Shown here: in pieces, positions 9,978 to 18,731 of the stretch
Layout of the letters: each line of letters starts with the position of its first letter
Position numbering within the stretch: the stretch's first letter is position 1
Translations under genes and position numbers: made by a program
The notes under the pieces: model-generated
Databases searched by the model: none
Told to the model about the DNA's origin: nothing
What the model saw: the letters and a program-made list of their open reading frames with translations, nothing else
Assembly: GCF_027111255.2 (NCBI RefSeq)
Contig: NZ_CP114285.2
Location: 310,001 to 374,000 of the forward strand
Source: Flavobacterium flavigenum
GTDB taxonomy: Bacteria > Bacteroidota > Bacteroidia > Flavobacteriales > Flavobacteriaceae
Direction of reading: 5' to 3'
Length of the DNA: 64,000 nt

Positions 9978-11876
9978 ATGAATAAAAAGATATTATTAAG
10001 TATGCTATTTATTTTCGGACTCTGTTTTACAGGTTGCGATGATTATTTAGACGTACATCCGGCAACCGGTTTTACCGAGGCTGAAGTTTTTAGTTCTGAA
10101 AGTGAAATACAATCGGCTGTTGCAGGGATATATACACTTATGCTGACTGACGATGCGTATTCTAATCGTCTTGCTTTTGTTTTTAATCCAAATACAGATG
10201 TAGAGATGTCGGCCATTAATACGAACACAGTTAATGTTAATGGTTCTGATATTGCCTGCTTTGAACCTAAACCGTATTGGACAACTTTGAATTCTACCTG
10301 GAATGCGATGTATAAGATTATTAATTTGTCTAATGATGTTATACAGGGAATTGAAAATTCTGAGCTCTATAAAGCAGCCAGTAAGACGGAACCTTCAAAA
10401 ATTACGCAGATGTATGGAGAAGCTAAAACACTTCGTGCGATGGTATATTTAGATATGATCCGCATTTGGGGAGATGTTGTCTTTCGTACTACATCATCTA
10501 CCGGTGATGAGGATTTTAGGGTAGGAGTTACGGATAGAAATACAATTCTTGAATTTCTAATAGATGATTTAAAATCAGTTGAGCCGCTAATGCAATATGC
10601 AAGTGCACTGGATTACGGCCCTGAACGTGCATCAAGAAGTTTTAATCAGGGCTTAATTGGTTTACTTGCACTTACCCGCGGAGGGTGGACATTACGTCCT
10701 GATAGTGATGCTGCCAGTATTGGACACATGGTTCGTGGAGAAAATCATGAATTGTATTATGATATTGCAATTCAATATTTAGGTAAAGTAATTAATGAAG
10801 GACAGCATGACCTGAAATTGAGTTACCGTGATTTTTGGGTTAAGCAAAACAACTGGGTAACACCGGTTAATGATGACGTTATATTTTCATTACCATTGTT
10901 AAAAAATACCTCGGGTGAATATGGTTATGCTATTGGTATTCCGATAATAGAAGGAAATCATCCTTACGGAAGCGCTTCAGGAAGCCTTAATTTAGCAGGA
11001 ACCTATTTGTACTCATTTGACAACAAAGATTTGAGGCGAGATGTAACCTGCGCACCTTATTCGTATGATGCAACTCTAAAACAGGTAATTCGTTTGGATC
11101 TGGCTAAGCTGGCTGTTGCAAAATGGTCAAAGCTTTATGAGACTACTCCGCTTGGAAGTACGAGTACTAAATCAACAGGTGTCAACTACTCATGGATGCG
11201 ATTTGCAGATGTACTGTTGATGTATGCAGAAGCGGTAAACGAACGATTTGGTCCTCGTCAGGATGCTCAGGAAGCTTTAAAAAGAGTGCGCCGCAGAGCA
11301 TTCAGTCAGGCAGACTGGGCAGCAAAAGTAGATGGTTACGTAGCTTCCAAATCAAATCCTGATTTATTTTTCCAGGCTATTATGGACGAACGTGCCTGGG
11401 AGCTTGGCGGTGAAAGCAAGCGTAAGTTTGACTTAGCACGCTGGAATAAATATAGTGAAGTAATTTATAACCAATACAACAAATTTGTGAACTGGGGCAA
11501 AGTAGCCAATGGTGCTTATGTGCCTGGTGTAGATAATGTTCCGGGAAGTGTTTACTGGAAAGAGATTCCAAATCCGGACGCTAATAACCCAAGTAAAATA
11601 ATTTTAGATATCAAAGGAATTGATCCGGTTTTACAAGCTAAACCAGCAGGATATACAGAGACAGTTTTTGCAACAAAATGGTATGCCTTAAATAATGATA
11701 CTCAGGCTTATGAGCCAAATAACGAAATTAAATGGAGTTTTAGAGGTTTTATAAACTTCAACAATGCTGCAAGTAAATCTCCTAATGACCCATTACGTTA
11801 TTTATGTCCTTATCCTTCTAAAGTGATTTCGGATCATCGTGGAGCTATTCAGAATTATTATGGTTTTAACTATTAA
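9978..11876 (+). CDS. susD: SusD/RagB-family nutrient-binding outer-membrane lipoprotein
   Basis: The 632-residue lipoprotein has lipobox CFTGC (Cys about 20) then DDYLDVHPATGFTEAEVF, the standard SusD opening, and TPR-like helical segments including GEAKTLRAMVYLDMIRIWGD. The C-terminal SusD domain has SYSWMRFADVLLMYAEAVNE-like sequence and DERAWELGGESKRKFDLARW. It binds glycan on the cell surface and caps the SusC channel. At 632 residues it is somewhat longer than many SusDs, consistent with the pectin-associated group. It lies 20 bases after susC and 11 before the next gene, clearly one operon. Confidence 0.97.
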   Translation: MNKKILLSMLFIFGLCFTGCDDYLDVHPATGFTEAEVFSSESEIQSAVAGIYTLMLTDDAYSNRLAFVFNPNTDVEMSAINTNTVNVNGSDIACFEPKPYWTTLNSTWNAMYKIINLSNDVIQGIENSELYKAASKTEPSKITQMYGEAKTLRAMVYLDMIRIWGDVVFRTTSSTGDEDFRVGVTDRNTILEFLIDDLKSVEPLMQYASALDYGPERASRSFNQGLIGLLALTRGGWTLRPDSDAASIGHMVRGENHELYYDIAIQYLGKVINEGQHDLKLSYRDFWVKQNNWVTPVNDDVIFSLPLLKNTSGEYGYAIGIPIIEGNHPYGSASGSLNLAGTYLYSFDNKDLRRDVTCAPYSYDATLKQVIRLDLAKLAVAKWSKLYETTPLGSTSTKSTGVNYSWMRFADVLLMYAEAVNERFGPRQDAQEALKRVRRRAFSQADWAAKVDGYVASKSNPDLFFQAIMDERAWELGGESKRKFDLARWNKYSEVIYNQYNKFVNWGKVANGAYVPGVDNVPGSVYWKEIPNPDANNPSKIILDIKGIDPVLQAKPAGYTETVFATKWYALNNDTQAYEPNNEIKWSFRGFINFNNAASKSPNDPLRYLCPYPSKVISDHRGAIQNYYGFNY

Positions 11877-11887
11877 TTGAATTAAAT

Positions 11888-13537
11888 ATGAAAAATTCAA
11901 AAAGAGCAATTTATATTTTATCATTCTTCAGTATGATCTTGCTCGGAGGAATGTTAAACTCTTGCCAGCAAGACGAATTTGCTTATGCAAAGGTTGGAGA
12001 TTTGTTTCAGCCCAAGTTTGTGCTTACCGCACCTGTGGTTAAAAGTAATTCTATTGCCGTAGTATGGTACAAGGTAAACGATGCTGTTTCCTATACGGTA
12101 GAATTACACTTAGACAATTACTATTCCAGTTTGTTCAAATCGTATACGATTACAGATACACAAATTTTGATGGACGATATTCCGTATAAAACGCAATTTT
12201 ATATTAGGGTTCGTGCGAATAGCGAAAATGCTAAATTCAATTCTCAATGGGCTTACACAAATGCATTGACAGAAGATCGTCCGGCGTATGCCCAAATATT
12301 AAAACCTGTTGAGAAGGTAAATATTACTGAAACCGAAGTAACCGCAACCTGGATAATCGATGCGGCTAATCCGGTAGATAGTATTTCTGTCGCACCGGCA
12401 CAGTCTAAGGAAATTCCGGCGATCGGACGCAAGCTGACAGATGCAGAAAAAGCAAGTGGACAAGCTAAAATTGAAGGCCTGGAAAAAAGTACAGCCTACA
12501 ATGTAAATGTATATGACAATAATAAGCCGCGTATTTATGACAGACCATACAATCAGGTAAGTTTTCGTTCTGCAGGACCATCACCAGGGCAAATTTTGGT
12601 TATGAAAGGGGATGATTTAGATGCATTGTTAAGAAATAACAATACTGATGCTACAATTCCGGAAGGAACAGAATATTTCCTCGAAGCAGGTTCATTATTT
12701 AAGATTACACCATTTACTATTTCAAAAGGTTTTAAACTGACTGGTGGTACACAGGGGGCACAGCCTCAAATTGAAATGAACGGAAACTGGAATATTACTG
12801 AGGGATCCTTTTTGACCTCATTAGCCTTTGAAAACATTCGTTTTTATCAGACCATTGATGCAAGCTATTTCTTTAACAGCGGAACTTCATGGACAATTGG
12901 AGAAGTTACTTTCTACAATTGTGAGTTTAATAATTTTAAACGTGGTTTCTGGAGACATCAGGGAAGTGGAAAGTATAAAGAAGTAGGGAACTTTGAGATG
13001 ACCTATTGTACTTTGGATGAAGTTGGTGGTCATTCGGGAACCTATGGAACCTTTGTTCTTGGTTCAGCAGGAGCAGACAATTTCAAAAGAGCAGTTTTTA
13101 ATAATTGTACTTTTATGAGAGATTATTATGGGACAACCAATAATACCTACAACTTTAAAAACTTGTTTGATTATGGTACATCTACTTATCCAATTTATCT
13201 AGAATACAGTAATGTAACGATTTATGATTATGCTTATAACCGTTCCTTGATTAATATCCCGGCAGCCGTAGGGTCTACATTAGTTTTCAAGAATGTATTA
13301 TTAGCTTCTGCTAGTGGTAAACTAATTCAGGCAATTGCTGCAGGCAGTACAACTTCTTTCAGTAATAACTATACCACTACAAATTATCTGCTGGGACCTG
13401 CAGCTATTCAGGGCACCGCATTAGGAATAAGTGCACAAGACTTGTTCGTAAATCCAAAAGCAGGAGATTTAACAATTAAAGATGTAAACTCTCCAATTGT
13501 TATAAATAAAGTAGGCGATCTTAGATGGCTTCCTTAA
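11888..13537 (+). CDS. DUF5123/DUF4957-type surface lipoprotein with FN3-like and beta-helix domains
   Basis: The 549-residue product has a lipoprotein signal with lipobox MLNSC (Cys about 26). Residues about 40-225 look like two fibronectin-III-like modules (AVVWYKVNDAVSYTVELH; VTATWIIDAANPVDSISVAP). Residues about 240-549 form a right-handed parallel beta-helix of the DUF4957/DUF5123 kind found in pectin loci (FENIRFYQTIDASYFFN, FYNCEFNNFKRGFWRHQGSG). It probably binds homogalacturonan on the surface as the third member of the SusCD complex. A lyase activity cannot be excluded because the fold is shared with polysaccharide lyases. The gene is directly followed by a terminator. Confidence 0.8.
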   Translation: MKNSKRAIYILSFFSMILLGGMLNSCQQDEFAYAKVGDLFQPKFVLTAPVVKSNSIAVVWYKVNDAVSYTVELHLDNYYSSLFKSYTITDTQILMDDIPYKTQFYIRVRANSENAKFNSQWAYTNALTEDRPAYAQILKPVEKVNITETEVTATWIIDAANPVDSISVAPAQSKEIPAIGRKLTDAEKASGQAKIEGLEKSTAYNVNVYDNNKPRIYDRPYNQVSFRSAGPSPGQILVMKGDDLDALLRNNNTDATIPEGTEYFLEAGSLFKITPFTISKGFKLTGGTQGAQPQIEMNGNWNITEGSFLTSLAFENIRFYQTIDASYFFNSGTSWTIGEVTFYNCEFNNFKRGFWRHQGSGKYKEVGNFEMTYCTLDEVGGHSGTYGTFVLGSAGADNFKRAVFNNCTFMRDYYGTTNNTYNFKNLFDYGTSTYPIYLEYSNVTIYDYAYNRSLINIPAAVGSTLVFKNVLLASASGKLIQAIAAGSTTSFSNNYTTTNYLLGPAAIQGTALGISAQDLFVNPKAGDLTIKDVNSPIVINKVGDLRWLP

Positions 13538-13564
13538 TTCCTGCTGGTTAATTGTTTAGTTAAA

Positions 13565-13597
13565 AAAAGAAGTATCCTAACCCCGGATACTTCTTTT
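13565..13597 (+). terminator. Rho-independent terminator ending the susCD operon
   Basis: A 13-base perfect stem, aaaagaagtatcc pairing with ggatacttctttt around a 7-base loop, lies 28 bases past the stop codon of the DUF5123-type gene. The U-rich arm makes it a standard terminator, separating the binding-protein operon from the enzyme operon. Confidence 0.85.
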
Positions 13598-13711
13598 CCT
13601 ACCATGTTTTTTCTAATGCTGATCCCTCAGATAATTTAGTCTGAACATAATCAGTGCCTCATATTTGTAAATGTTTTTTAGTAAAAACATGTTGATTAAA
13701 TACTATTTAAA

Positions 13712-15358
13712 ATGAAATTAAAACAATTAGTACTGTCCATTGGTTTGACAGTTTATGGATTAGGAGCAAATGCTCAGGGATGGAATGGTGACTTAGGAAA
13801 CGGAAAGTACAAGAACCCTATTTTACATGTGGATTATTCAGATCCTGATGTATGTGCAGGGAAAGAAGGTTATTATATGACTGCTTCCAGTTTCAATAGT
13901 TCTCCGGGACTTCCTATTCTTCATTCAAATGATCTGGTAAACTGGGAGTTAATTGGATATGCATTACAAAATCAATTTCCTGTAGAACATTATCGTACTG
14001 TTCGTCACGGAGATGGTGTATGGGCGCCAGCTATTCGTTATCATAACGGTGAATATTATATTTATTGGGGTGATCCTGATTTTGGAATCTATATGGTTAA
14101 AACTAAAGACCCTGCTGGTACTTGGGAAGAGCCGGTATTGGTAAAAGAAGCAAAAGGAATCATCGATACCTGTCCGTTTTGGGATGAAGATGGAAAAGCG
14201 TATCTGTCTTATGCATTTGCAGGAAGCCGTGCTGCTGTAAAGACTGTTTTAATGTTGTCAGAACTTGCGCCAGATGGCACCAAATTAATTGGTAATCCGG
14301 CGATGGTCTTTGATGGACATAATGGTCATACAACTGTTGAAGGTTCTAAAATGTACAAGAAAGATGGCTATTACTGGATTATGGCTCCTGCCGGAGGTGT
14401 GAAACCGGGATGGCAGCTGGCTATGCGTTCTAAAAATGTCTGGGGTCCTTATGAGTCAAAAATCGTTTTGCATCAGGGTGATACAAAGATGAACGGACCA
14501 CATCAGGGAGGATATGTAGAAACGCCAAACGGAGACGGATGGTTTATACACTTTCAGGATCGTTGGGCATACGGGCGAGTTGTGAATCTTCAGCCTGTTA
14601 GCTGGAAAGAAGGGTGGCCAGTTATGGGGAAAGACAGCAACAATGATGGTATTGGAGAACCGGTTATAGAATACACAAAACCAAATGTGGGCAAAAATTA
14701 TTCTGCTACTCCCTTGGTTACTTCTGATGAGTTCAATGGACATCAATTTGGATTGCAATGGCAATGGCAGGCTAATCAAAACCCTGGTCAGCAATGGGGA
14801 TGGTCATCTGCTAATTTAGGATTCATGCGCCTAAACTGTATTCCACGCAATGAGATTATAAAATCGATGTGGATGATGCCGAATTTATTATTACAAAAAT
14901 TTCCCGGCGCCAATTTTACTGCGACAGCAAAACTTAGTTTCGAAAATAATCCCGATGCTAAAGAATCAGGCACAGGTTTAATCGTATTTGGTGAAGATTA
15001 TTCCTATATCGCGATAGAACAGGATAAAGATGGAAAATTAAAACTGGTGCAGCGCCAGATGAAAAATGCCAGGACTTCTAAAGATATCGAGTCAGAAATA
15101 ACGGCTATTCCTATTGATCAGAAAAATGTGTTTTTCCGTGCCAAAGTTGAAATGATACAAAACATTGAACCGTATGACGCGAAAGTCACTTTTTATTACA
15201 GTACTGACGGCAAAAAATTCAAAGAGTTTGGAAAGCCTTTCAAACCAAGCGCAGGACGCTGGGTAGGAGCAAAAATTGGATTGTTTGCAACAGGAACTAA
15301 GGCTATTAACGACAGCAGTTATGCAGATTATGACTGGTTTAGAGTAGAAGAGAATTAA
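13712..15358 (+). CDS. GH43 family glycosidase with C-terminal beta-sandwich domain
   Basis: The 548-residue secreted or periplasmic enzyme has a signal peptide ending GANAQG. The five-bladed propeller carries the GH43 triad motifs: YSDPDV (general base Asp about 44), a GIIDTCPFWDEDGKAYL segment with the pKa-modulating Asp, and GHTTVEGSKMYKKDGYYW with the general-acid Glu. A C-terminal concanavalin-like domain (about 345-548) is typical of xylosidase/arabinofuranosidase GH43 proteins. Likely work is removal of arabinose or xylose from pectin side chains; the subfamily was not assigned. A near-consensus -7 box (CATATTTG, 13660-13667) lies upstream. GH105 begins 4 bases after its stop. Confidence 0.92.
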   Translation: MKLKQLVLSIGLTVYGLGANAQGWNGDLGNGKYKNPILHVDYSDPDVCAGKEGYYMTASSFNSSPGLPILHSNDLVNWELIGYALQNQFPVEHYRTVRHGDGVWAPAIRYHNGEYYIYWGDPDFGIYMVKTKDPAGTWEEPVLVKEAKGIIDTCPFWDEDGKAYLSYAFAGSRAAVKTVLMLSELAPDGTKLIGNPAMVFDGHNGHTTVEGSKMYKKDGYYWIMAPAGGVKPGWQLAMRSKNVWGPYESKIVLHQGDTKMNGPHQGGYVETPNGDGWFIHFQDRWAYGRVVNLQPVSWKEGWPVMGKDSNNDGIGEPVIEYTKPNVGKNYSATPLVTSDEFNGHQFGLQWQWQANQNPGQQWGWSSANLGFMRLNCIPRNEIIKSMWMMPNLLLQKFPGANFTATAKLSFENNPDAKESGTGLIVFGEDYSYIAIEQDKDGKLKLVQRQMKNARTSKDIESEITAIPIDQKNVFFRAKVEMIQNIEPYDAKVTFYYSTDGKKFKEFGKPFKPSAGRWVGAKIGLFATGTKAINDSSYADYDWFRVEEN

Positions 15359-15362
15359 AAAT

Positions 15363-16583
15363 ATGATACGTAAAATCAAATATTGTGTTCTCTTTTTGAT
15401 TGTTTTTCATTTGGCTTCATTTGGACAATCTAAACCAAAGGATATTCAAATTTCACCGATTGAATGGGCTAAAAAAATGGCCGATTCTGATCAAAAACGT
15501 ACTCCAAATCCTGTATTTCTTGATGGAGTGAAATTCCCAAAATGGAATTATACCAACGGATTGGTTACGCTTGCGAATCAGGAACTGTATGATTATACAA
15601 AAGAGCAAAAGTACTGGGATTACGGAATCATGTATGCGGATCAGCTGATTGATAAGGATGGAAAAATATTAGGAGGTTATGAACTGGAAAAGTACAGTCT
15701 TGATTTAATAAACTCCGGAAAGATTCTTTTTGAAATGTATAAAAAAACGGGTGAGGAGCGCTACAAAATAGCAATGGACACGCTTCACAAACAAATGGAA
15801 AGCCACCCAAGAAACTCAGACGGCGGTTATTGGCATAAAAAAAGTTATCCGTGGCAAATGTGGCTCGACGGTGTTTATATGGCAGACCCGTTTTCTGCAG
15901 AATATGGAGCCGTTTTTAATGTTCCGAAGTCAATTGATGATGCTATTTTACAGGCAGAACTGATTCAAAAACACACTTTTGATTCAAAAACCGGACTGAA
16001 TTTTCATGGCTACGATGAGAAGAAGGAACAATTCTGGGCAAACAAGGAAACAGGACGTTCTTCACACATTTGGGGACGCGCTCAGGGCTGGTATTGTATG
16101 GCTTTGGTGGATATTTTAGATTATGTTCCAGAGAATCATCCAAAGAGAAAAGAGTTGATTAAAATAGTGCAAAAAGTATTCTCGGCAGTCCTTAAAGCAC
16201 AGGAAAAAGATTCAGGAGTGTGGTGGCAGGTGATGGATCAGCCGGCGCGCAAAGGCAATTATCTGGAATCAACCTGTTCGACGATGTTTGTATATTCTTT
16301 TGCCAAAGCATATAGAAAAGGATATGTAGGTTCAAAGTTTCTGAAATCGGCTAGAATTGGTTTTAACGGAATTCAAAAACAGTTTATAAAAGAGAATACG
16401 GATGGCACTATTTCAATTACAAAATGCTGTGCCGTTGCCGGATTAGGAGGAAAAAATCCAAAAGATCGTGATGGTTCATTCGAATATTACATTTCAGAAC
16501 CTATCAGGTACGATGATGCAAAAGCAGTCGGTCCATTTATTATGGCGGGTATAGAATTACAAAAGATCTTGGATAATAAATAA
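15363..16583 (+). CDS. GH105 unsaturated rhamnogalacturonyl/galacturonyl hydrolase
   Basis: This 406-residue alpha/alpha-barrel enzyme of the YteR/YesR family removes the unsaturated uronic acid left at the non-reducing end by pectate or rhamnogalacturonan lyases. The signal peptide ends ASFGQS. Family motifs are HKKSYPWQMWLDGVYMADPF (with the conserved WxDGVYM Asp), HIWGRAQGWYCMALVDIL, and LESTCSTMFVYSFAKAYRKG. Length is typical. The gene is translationally close to GH43 and complements the PL1 lyase encoded further on. Its exact linkage preference (homogalacturonan or RG-I) cannot be read from sequence alone. Confidence 0.95.
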   Translation: MIRKIKYCVLFLIVFHLASFGQSKPKDIQISPIEWAKKMADSDQKRTPNPVFLDGVKFPKWNYTNGLVTLANQELYDYTKEQKYWDYGIMYADQLIDKDGKILGGYELEKYSLDLINSGKILFEMYKKTGEERYKIAMDTLHKQMESHPRNSDGGYWHKKSYPWQMWLDGVYMADPFSAEYGAVFNVPKSIDDAILQAELIQKHTFDSKTGLNFHGYDEKKEQFWANKETGRSSHIWGRAQGWYCMALVDILDYVPENHPKRKELIKIVQKVFSAVLKAQEKDSGVWWQVMDQPARKGNYLESTCSTMFVYSFAKAYRKGYVGSKFLKSARIGFNGIQKQFIKENTDGTISITKCCAVAGLGGKNPKDRDGSFEYYISEPIRYDDAKAVGPFIMAGIELQKILDNK

Positions 16584-16618
16584 TTTGTTTGTCCTCGAAA
16601 AAAGCGAAATATCTCTAT

Positions 16619-16692
16619 TTAGCCCCGATAGAAGAGGAAATCCTTGTGAGCCGGGGTTCGGCTTACAAGATTGTAATGTATAGCGGGACTTT
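16619..16692 (+). repeat. Dispersed flavobacterial repeat, copy 1
   Basis: The sequence beginning tagccccgatagaagagg and containing agccggggttcggct, then ending in tagcggga, belongs to a repeat with three copies in this window (also 41171-41246 inverted, and 54923-55006). The core is a short hairpin with the invariant centre GCCGGGGTTCGGC. It lies between two genes of the enzyme operon. It is probably a mobile REP-like unit; a role in mRNA stability is inferred only. Confidence 0.75.
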
Positions 16693-16758
16693 ACCGGCTG
16701 AAAATGCCCGGTTTTTCTGCTTCAAAAAATATAGCAGGTATTAAACATAAAATTAATT

Positions 16759-18450
16759 ATGATAAAAATTAAAGTCGTTTCCTTTATTGGATTAGTAATG
16801 TTCTCCCTTATTTCTTGTGACAACATCGTTGCTCAAAATAAAGCTAAGCAAAAAAACAAGGATTCAACACAAAGCAAACTTCCTTTTGATATGCCGGAAG
16901 TACAGCTTCCAAAATTTAAAAAAGACACTTTGAATATTGTTAATTTTGGTGCTGTTCCAAATTCAGAGCAACTGTGTACAAAAGCGATTAATGATGCTAT
17001 CAGTAAATGCTCAAAATCGGGTGGAGGCGTAGTTGTTATTCCTTCAGGCATGTGGACTACCGGTCCTATAAAGATGCAAAGCAATGTAAATCTTCATACC
17101 AAAAATGGTGCTTTTATTTCGTTTACAAGCGATGTTAAACAATATAAACTAGTAGAATCCTATTTTGAAGGCAATAAGGTTATCCGTTGTGAATCTCCAA
17201 TTATGGGAATTGACTTAGAAAATATTGCTATAACAGGAGAAGGAATTTTTGATGGAAACGGTTCGGCATGGCGTCCGGTGAAAATGGGTAAAATGACTGA
17301 CGGGCAATGGAAAGAGCTTATCAAATCCGGAGGAGTATTATCTAAAGACCGCAAAATCTGGTATCCTTCAGAGGGAGCCTACATTGGCAACGAAGAAAAA
17401 GATAAACTACCTAAAACGGCTACTATCGAAAATATGGAGCCTTACAAAGAGGCGCTTCGCCCGGTAATGGTAAGTCTTGTGAATTGTAAAAAATTATTGT
17501 TGGATGGCGTTACATTTCAGAATTCTCCCGCATGGAATGTGAATCCGTTAATGTGTGAGCATGTTACATTGAGCAACCTAACGATTCGCAATCCGTGGTA
17601 TTCACAAAATGGAGACGGTCTTGACTTAGAATCCTGCAGAATCGGTACCGTAACCAACTGTCGTTTTGATGTGGGTGATGATGCGATCTGTATCAAATCA
17701 GGTAAGGATAAAGAAGGCAGGGATCGTGGAAAACCAACAGAGTTATTTGTAATTACAGATTGTGTGGTCTATCATGGGCATGGCGGTTTTGTAATTGGAA
17801 GCGAAATGTCTGGAGGAGTTAAAAATATATTTGTCAAAAACCTAACGTTTAACGGTACCGATTGCGGTCTGCGCTTTAAATCGGTCAGAGGCCGTGGCGG
17901 TGAAGTTGAAAACATTTGGATGGAAGATATAAAAATGAACAATATACCAACAGATGCCATCAACTTTAATCTGTACTATTTTGGAAAAGCAATTGATGAA
18001 GATCCGGAAACAGGCGAAATGACCGTTGAAAAAATGGCAGTTTCAGAAGAGACTCCTTCGTTTAAAAATATGCATTTCAAAAATATTTACGTAAACGGAG
18101 CCAAACAAGCTTTGAAAATTATGGGAATCCCGGAAATGCCTGTTGAGAACCTGCAATTTAAAAACATGATTATTAGAGCTGAGGCAGGTATTCAAATCAA
18201 TTATGGAAGTAAAATTAATTTTGAAAATATTGATCTAAGACTTGATAAACCGGGTATAGCAATCAGTCTTTCAAACAGCCAGAATATAAATGTCGGAAGT
18301 TTTAAATCTACAGGAGAAAACCAATTGTTTTGGGTTGGAGGAACTTCTACAAAAGAAATATCATTGAAAAAGAATGGTCAGAAAATGGCTTTTGATGAAG
18401 ATGTAAAAGTGCTGGAGTCCATTAAAGACGAGGTGAAACTTGTTGAATAA
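16759..18450 (+). CDS. GH28 polygalacturonase
   Basis: This 563-residue right-handed beta-helix enzyme hydrolyses alpha-1,4-galacturonan. An N-terminal signal carries a lipobox-like SLISC (Cys about 20), so it may be a lipoprotein. Catalytic GH28 motifs are present: NGDGLDLESC (the NxD site), GDDAICIKSG (the DD pair), HGHGGFVIGSEMSGG (the conserved His) and RFKSVRGRGG (the substrate-binding RxK). The family usually shows NTDG and here has NGDG, a conservative variant. It acts on de-esterified pectin together with the CE8 and PL1 enzymes downstream. A short insertion after residue 190 (KDRKIWYPSEGAYIGN) is also common in Bacteroidota homologues. Confidence 0.95.
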   Translation: MIKIKVVSFIGLVMFSLISCDNIVAQNKAKQKNKDSTQSKLPFDMPEVQLPKFKKDTLNIVNFGAVPNSEQLCTKAINDAISKCSKSGGGVVVIPSGMWTTGPIKMQSNVNLHTKNGAFISFTSDVKQYKLVESYFEGNKVIRCESPIMGIDLENIAITGEGIFDGNGSAWRPVKMGKMTDGQWKELIKSGGVLSKDRKIWYPSEGAYIGNEEKDKLPKTATIENMEPYKEALRPVMVSLVNCKKLLLDGVTFQNSPAWNVNPLMCEHVTLSNLTIRNPWYSQNGDGLDLESCRIGTVTNCRFDVGDDAICIKSGKDKEGRDRGKPTELFVITDCVVYHGHGGFVIGSEMSGGVKNIFVKNLTFNGTDCGLRFKSVRGRGGEVENIWMEDIKMNNIPTDAINFNLYYFGKAIDEDPETGEMTVEKMAVSEETPSFKNMHFKNIYVNGAKQALKIMGIPEMPVENLQFKNMIIRAEAGIQINYGSKINFENIDLRLDKPGIAISLSNSQNINVGSFKSTGENQLFWVGGTSTKEISLKKNGQKMAFDEDVKVLESIKDEVKLVE

Positions 18451-18572
18451 TTAATCCTTAGTAATTAGCTCTATAGCATAGGATTATAAAACATTAAAAA
18501 GATCAATTCGAGTGTTCTTCTGTAATCGAAATAGAAGAAAAAATGTACCGGGAAACGTTTTGATAGTTTACT

Positions 18573-18613
18573 GTTCTCGATACAATCCCGCTTTTGGGCG
18601 GGATTACTCGAAC
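18573..18613. repeat. Intergenic hairpin repeat (aatcccgcttttgggcgggatt)
   Basis: In the 281-base gap after GH28 an outer inverted repeat (gttctcga at 18573-18580 with tcgaac at 18608-18613) encloses a stronger stem, aatcccgc pairing with gcgggatt at 18584-18605. This has the look of a dispersed flavobacterial palindrome rather than a simple terminator, because no T-run follows. It may still attenuate read-through from GH28 into the large T9SS-enzyme genes. Confidence 0.6.
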
Positions 18614-18731
18614 TGATTAAAATTAGCATCAAAAATAATTGAATATGAGAAATTAAACAGGCATGAACCTTTATCCAAAATTAAAATTGGATCAGGAAAA
18701 AATAATTTACTAACTAAAAACCAAACCACAA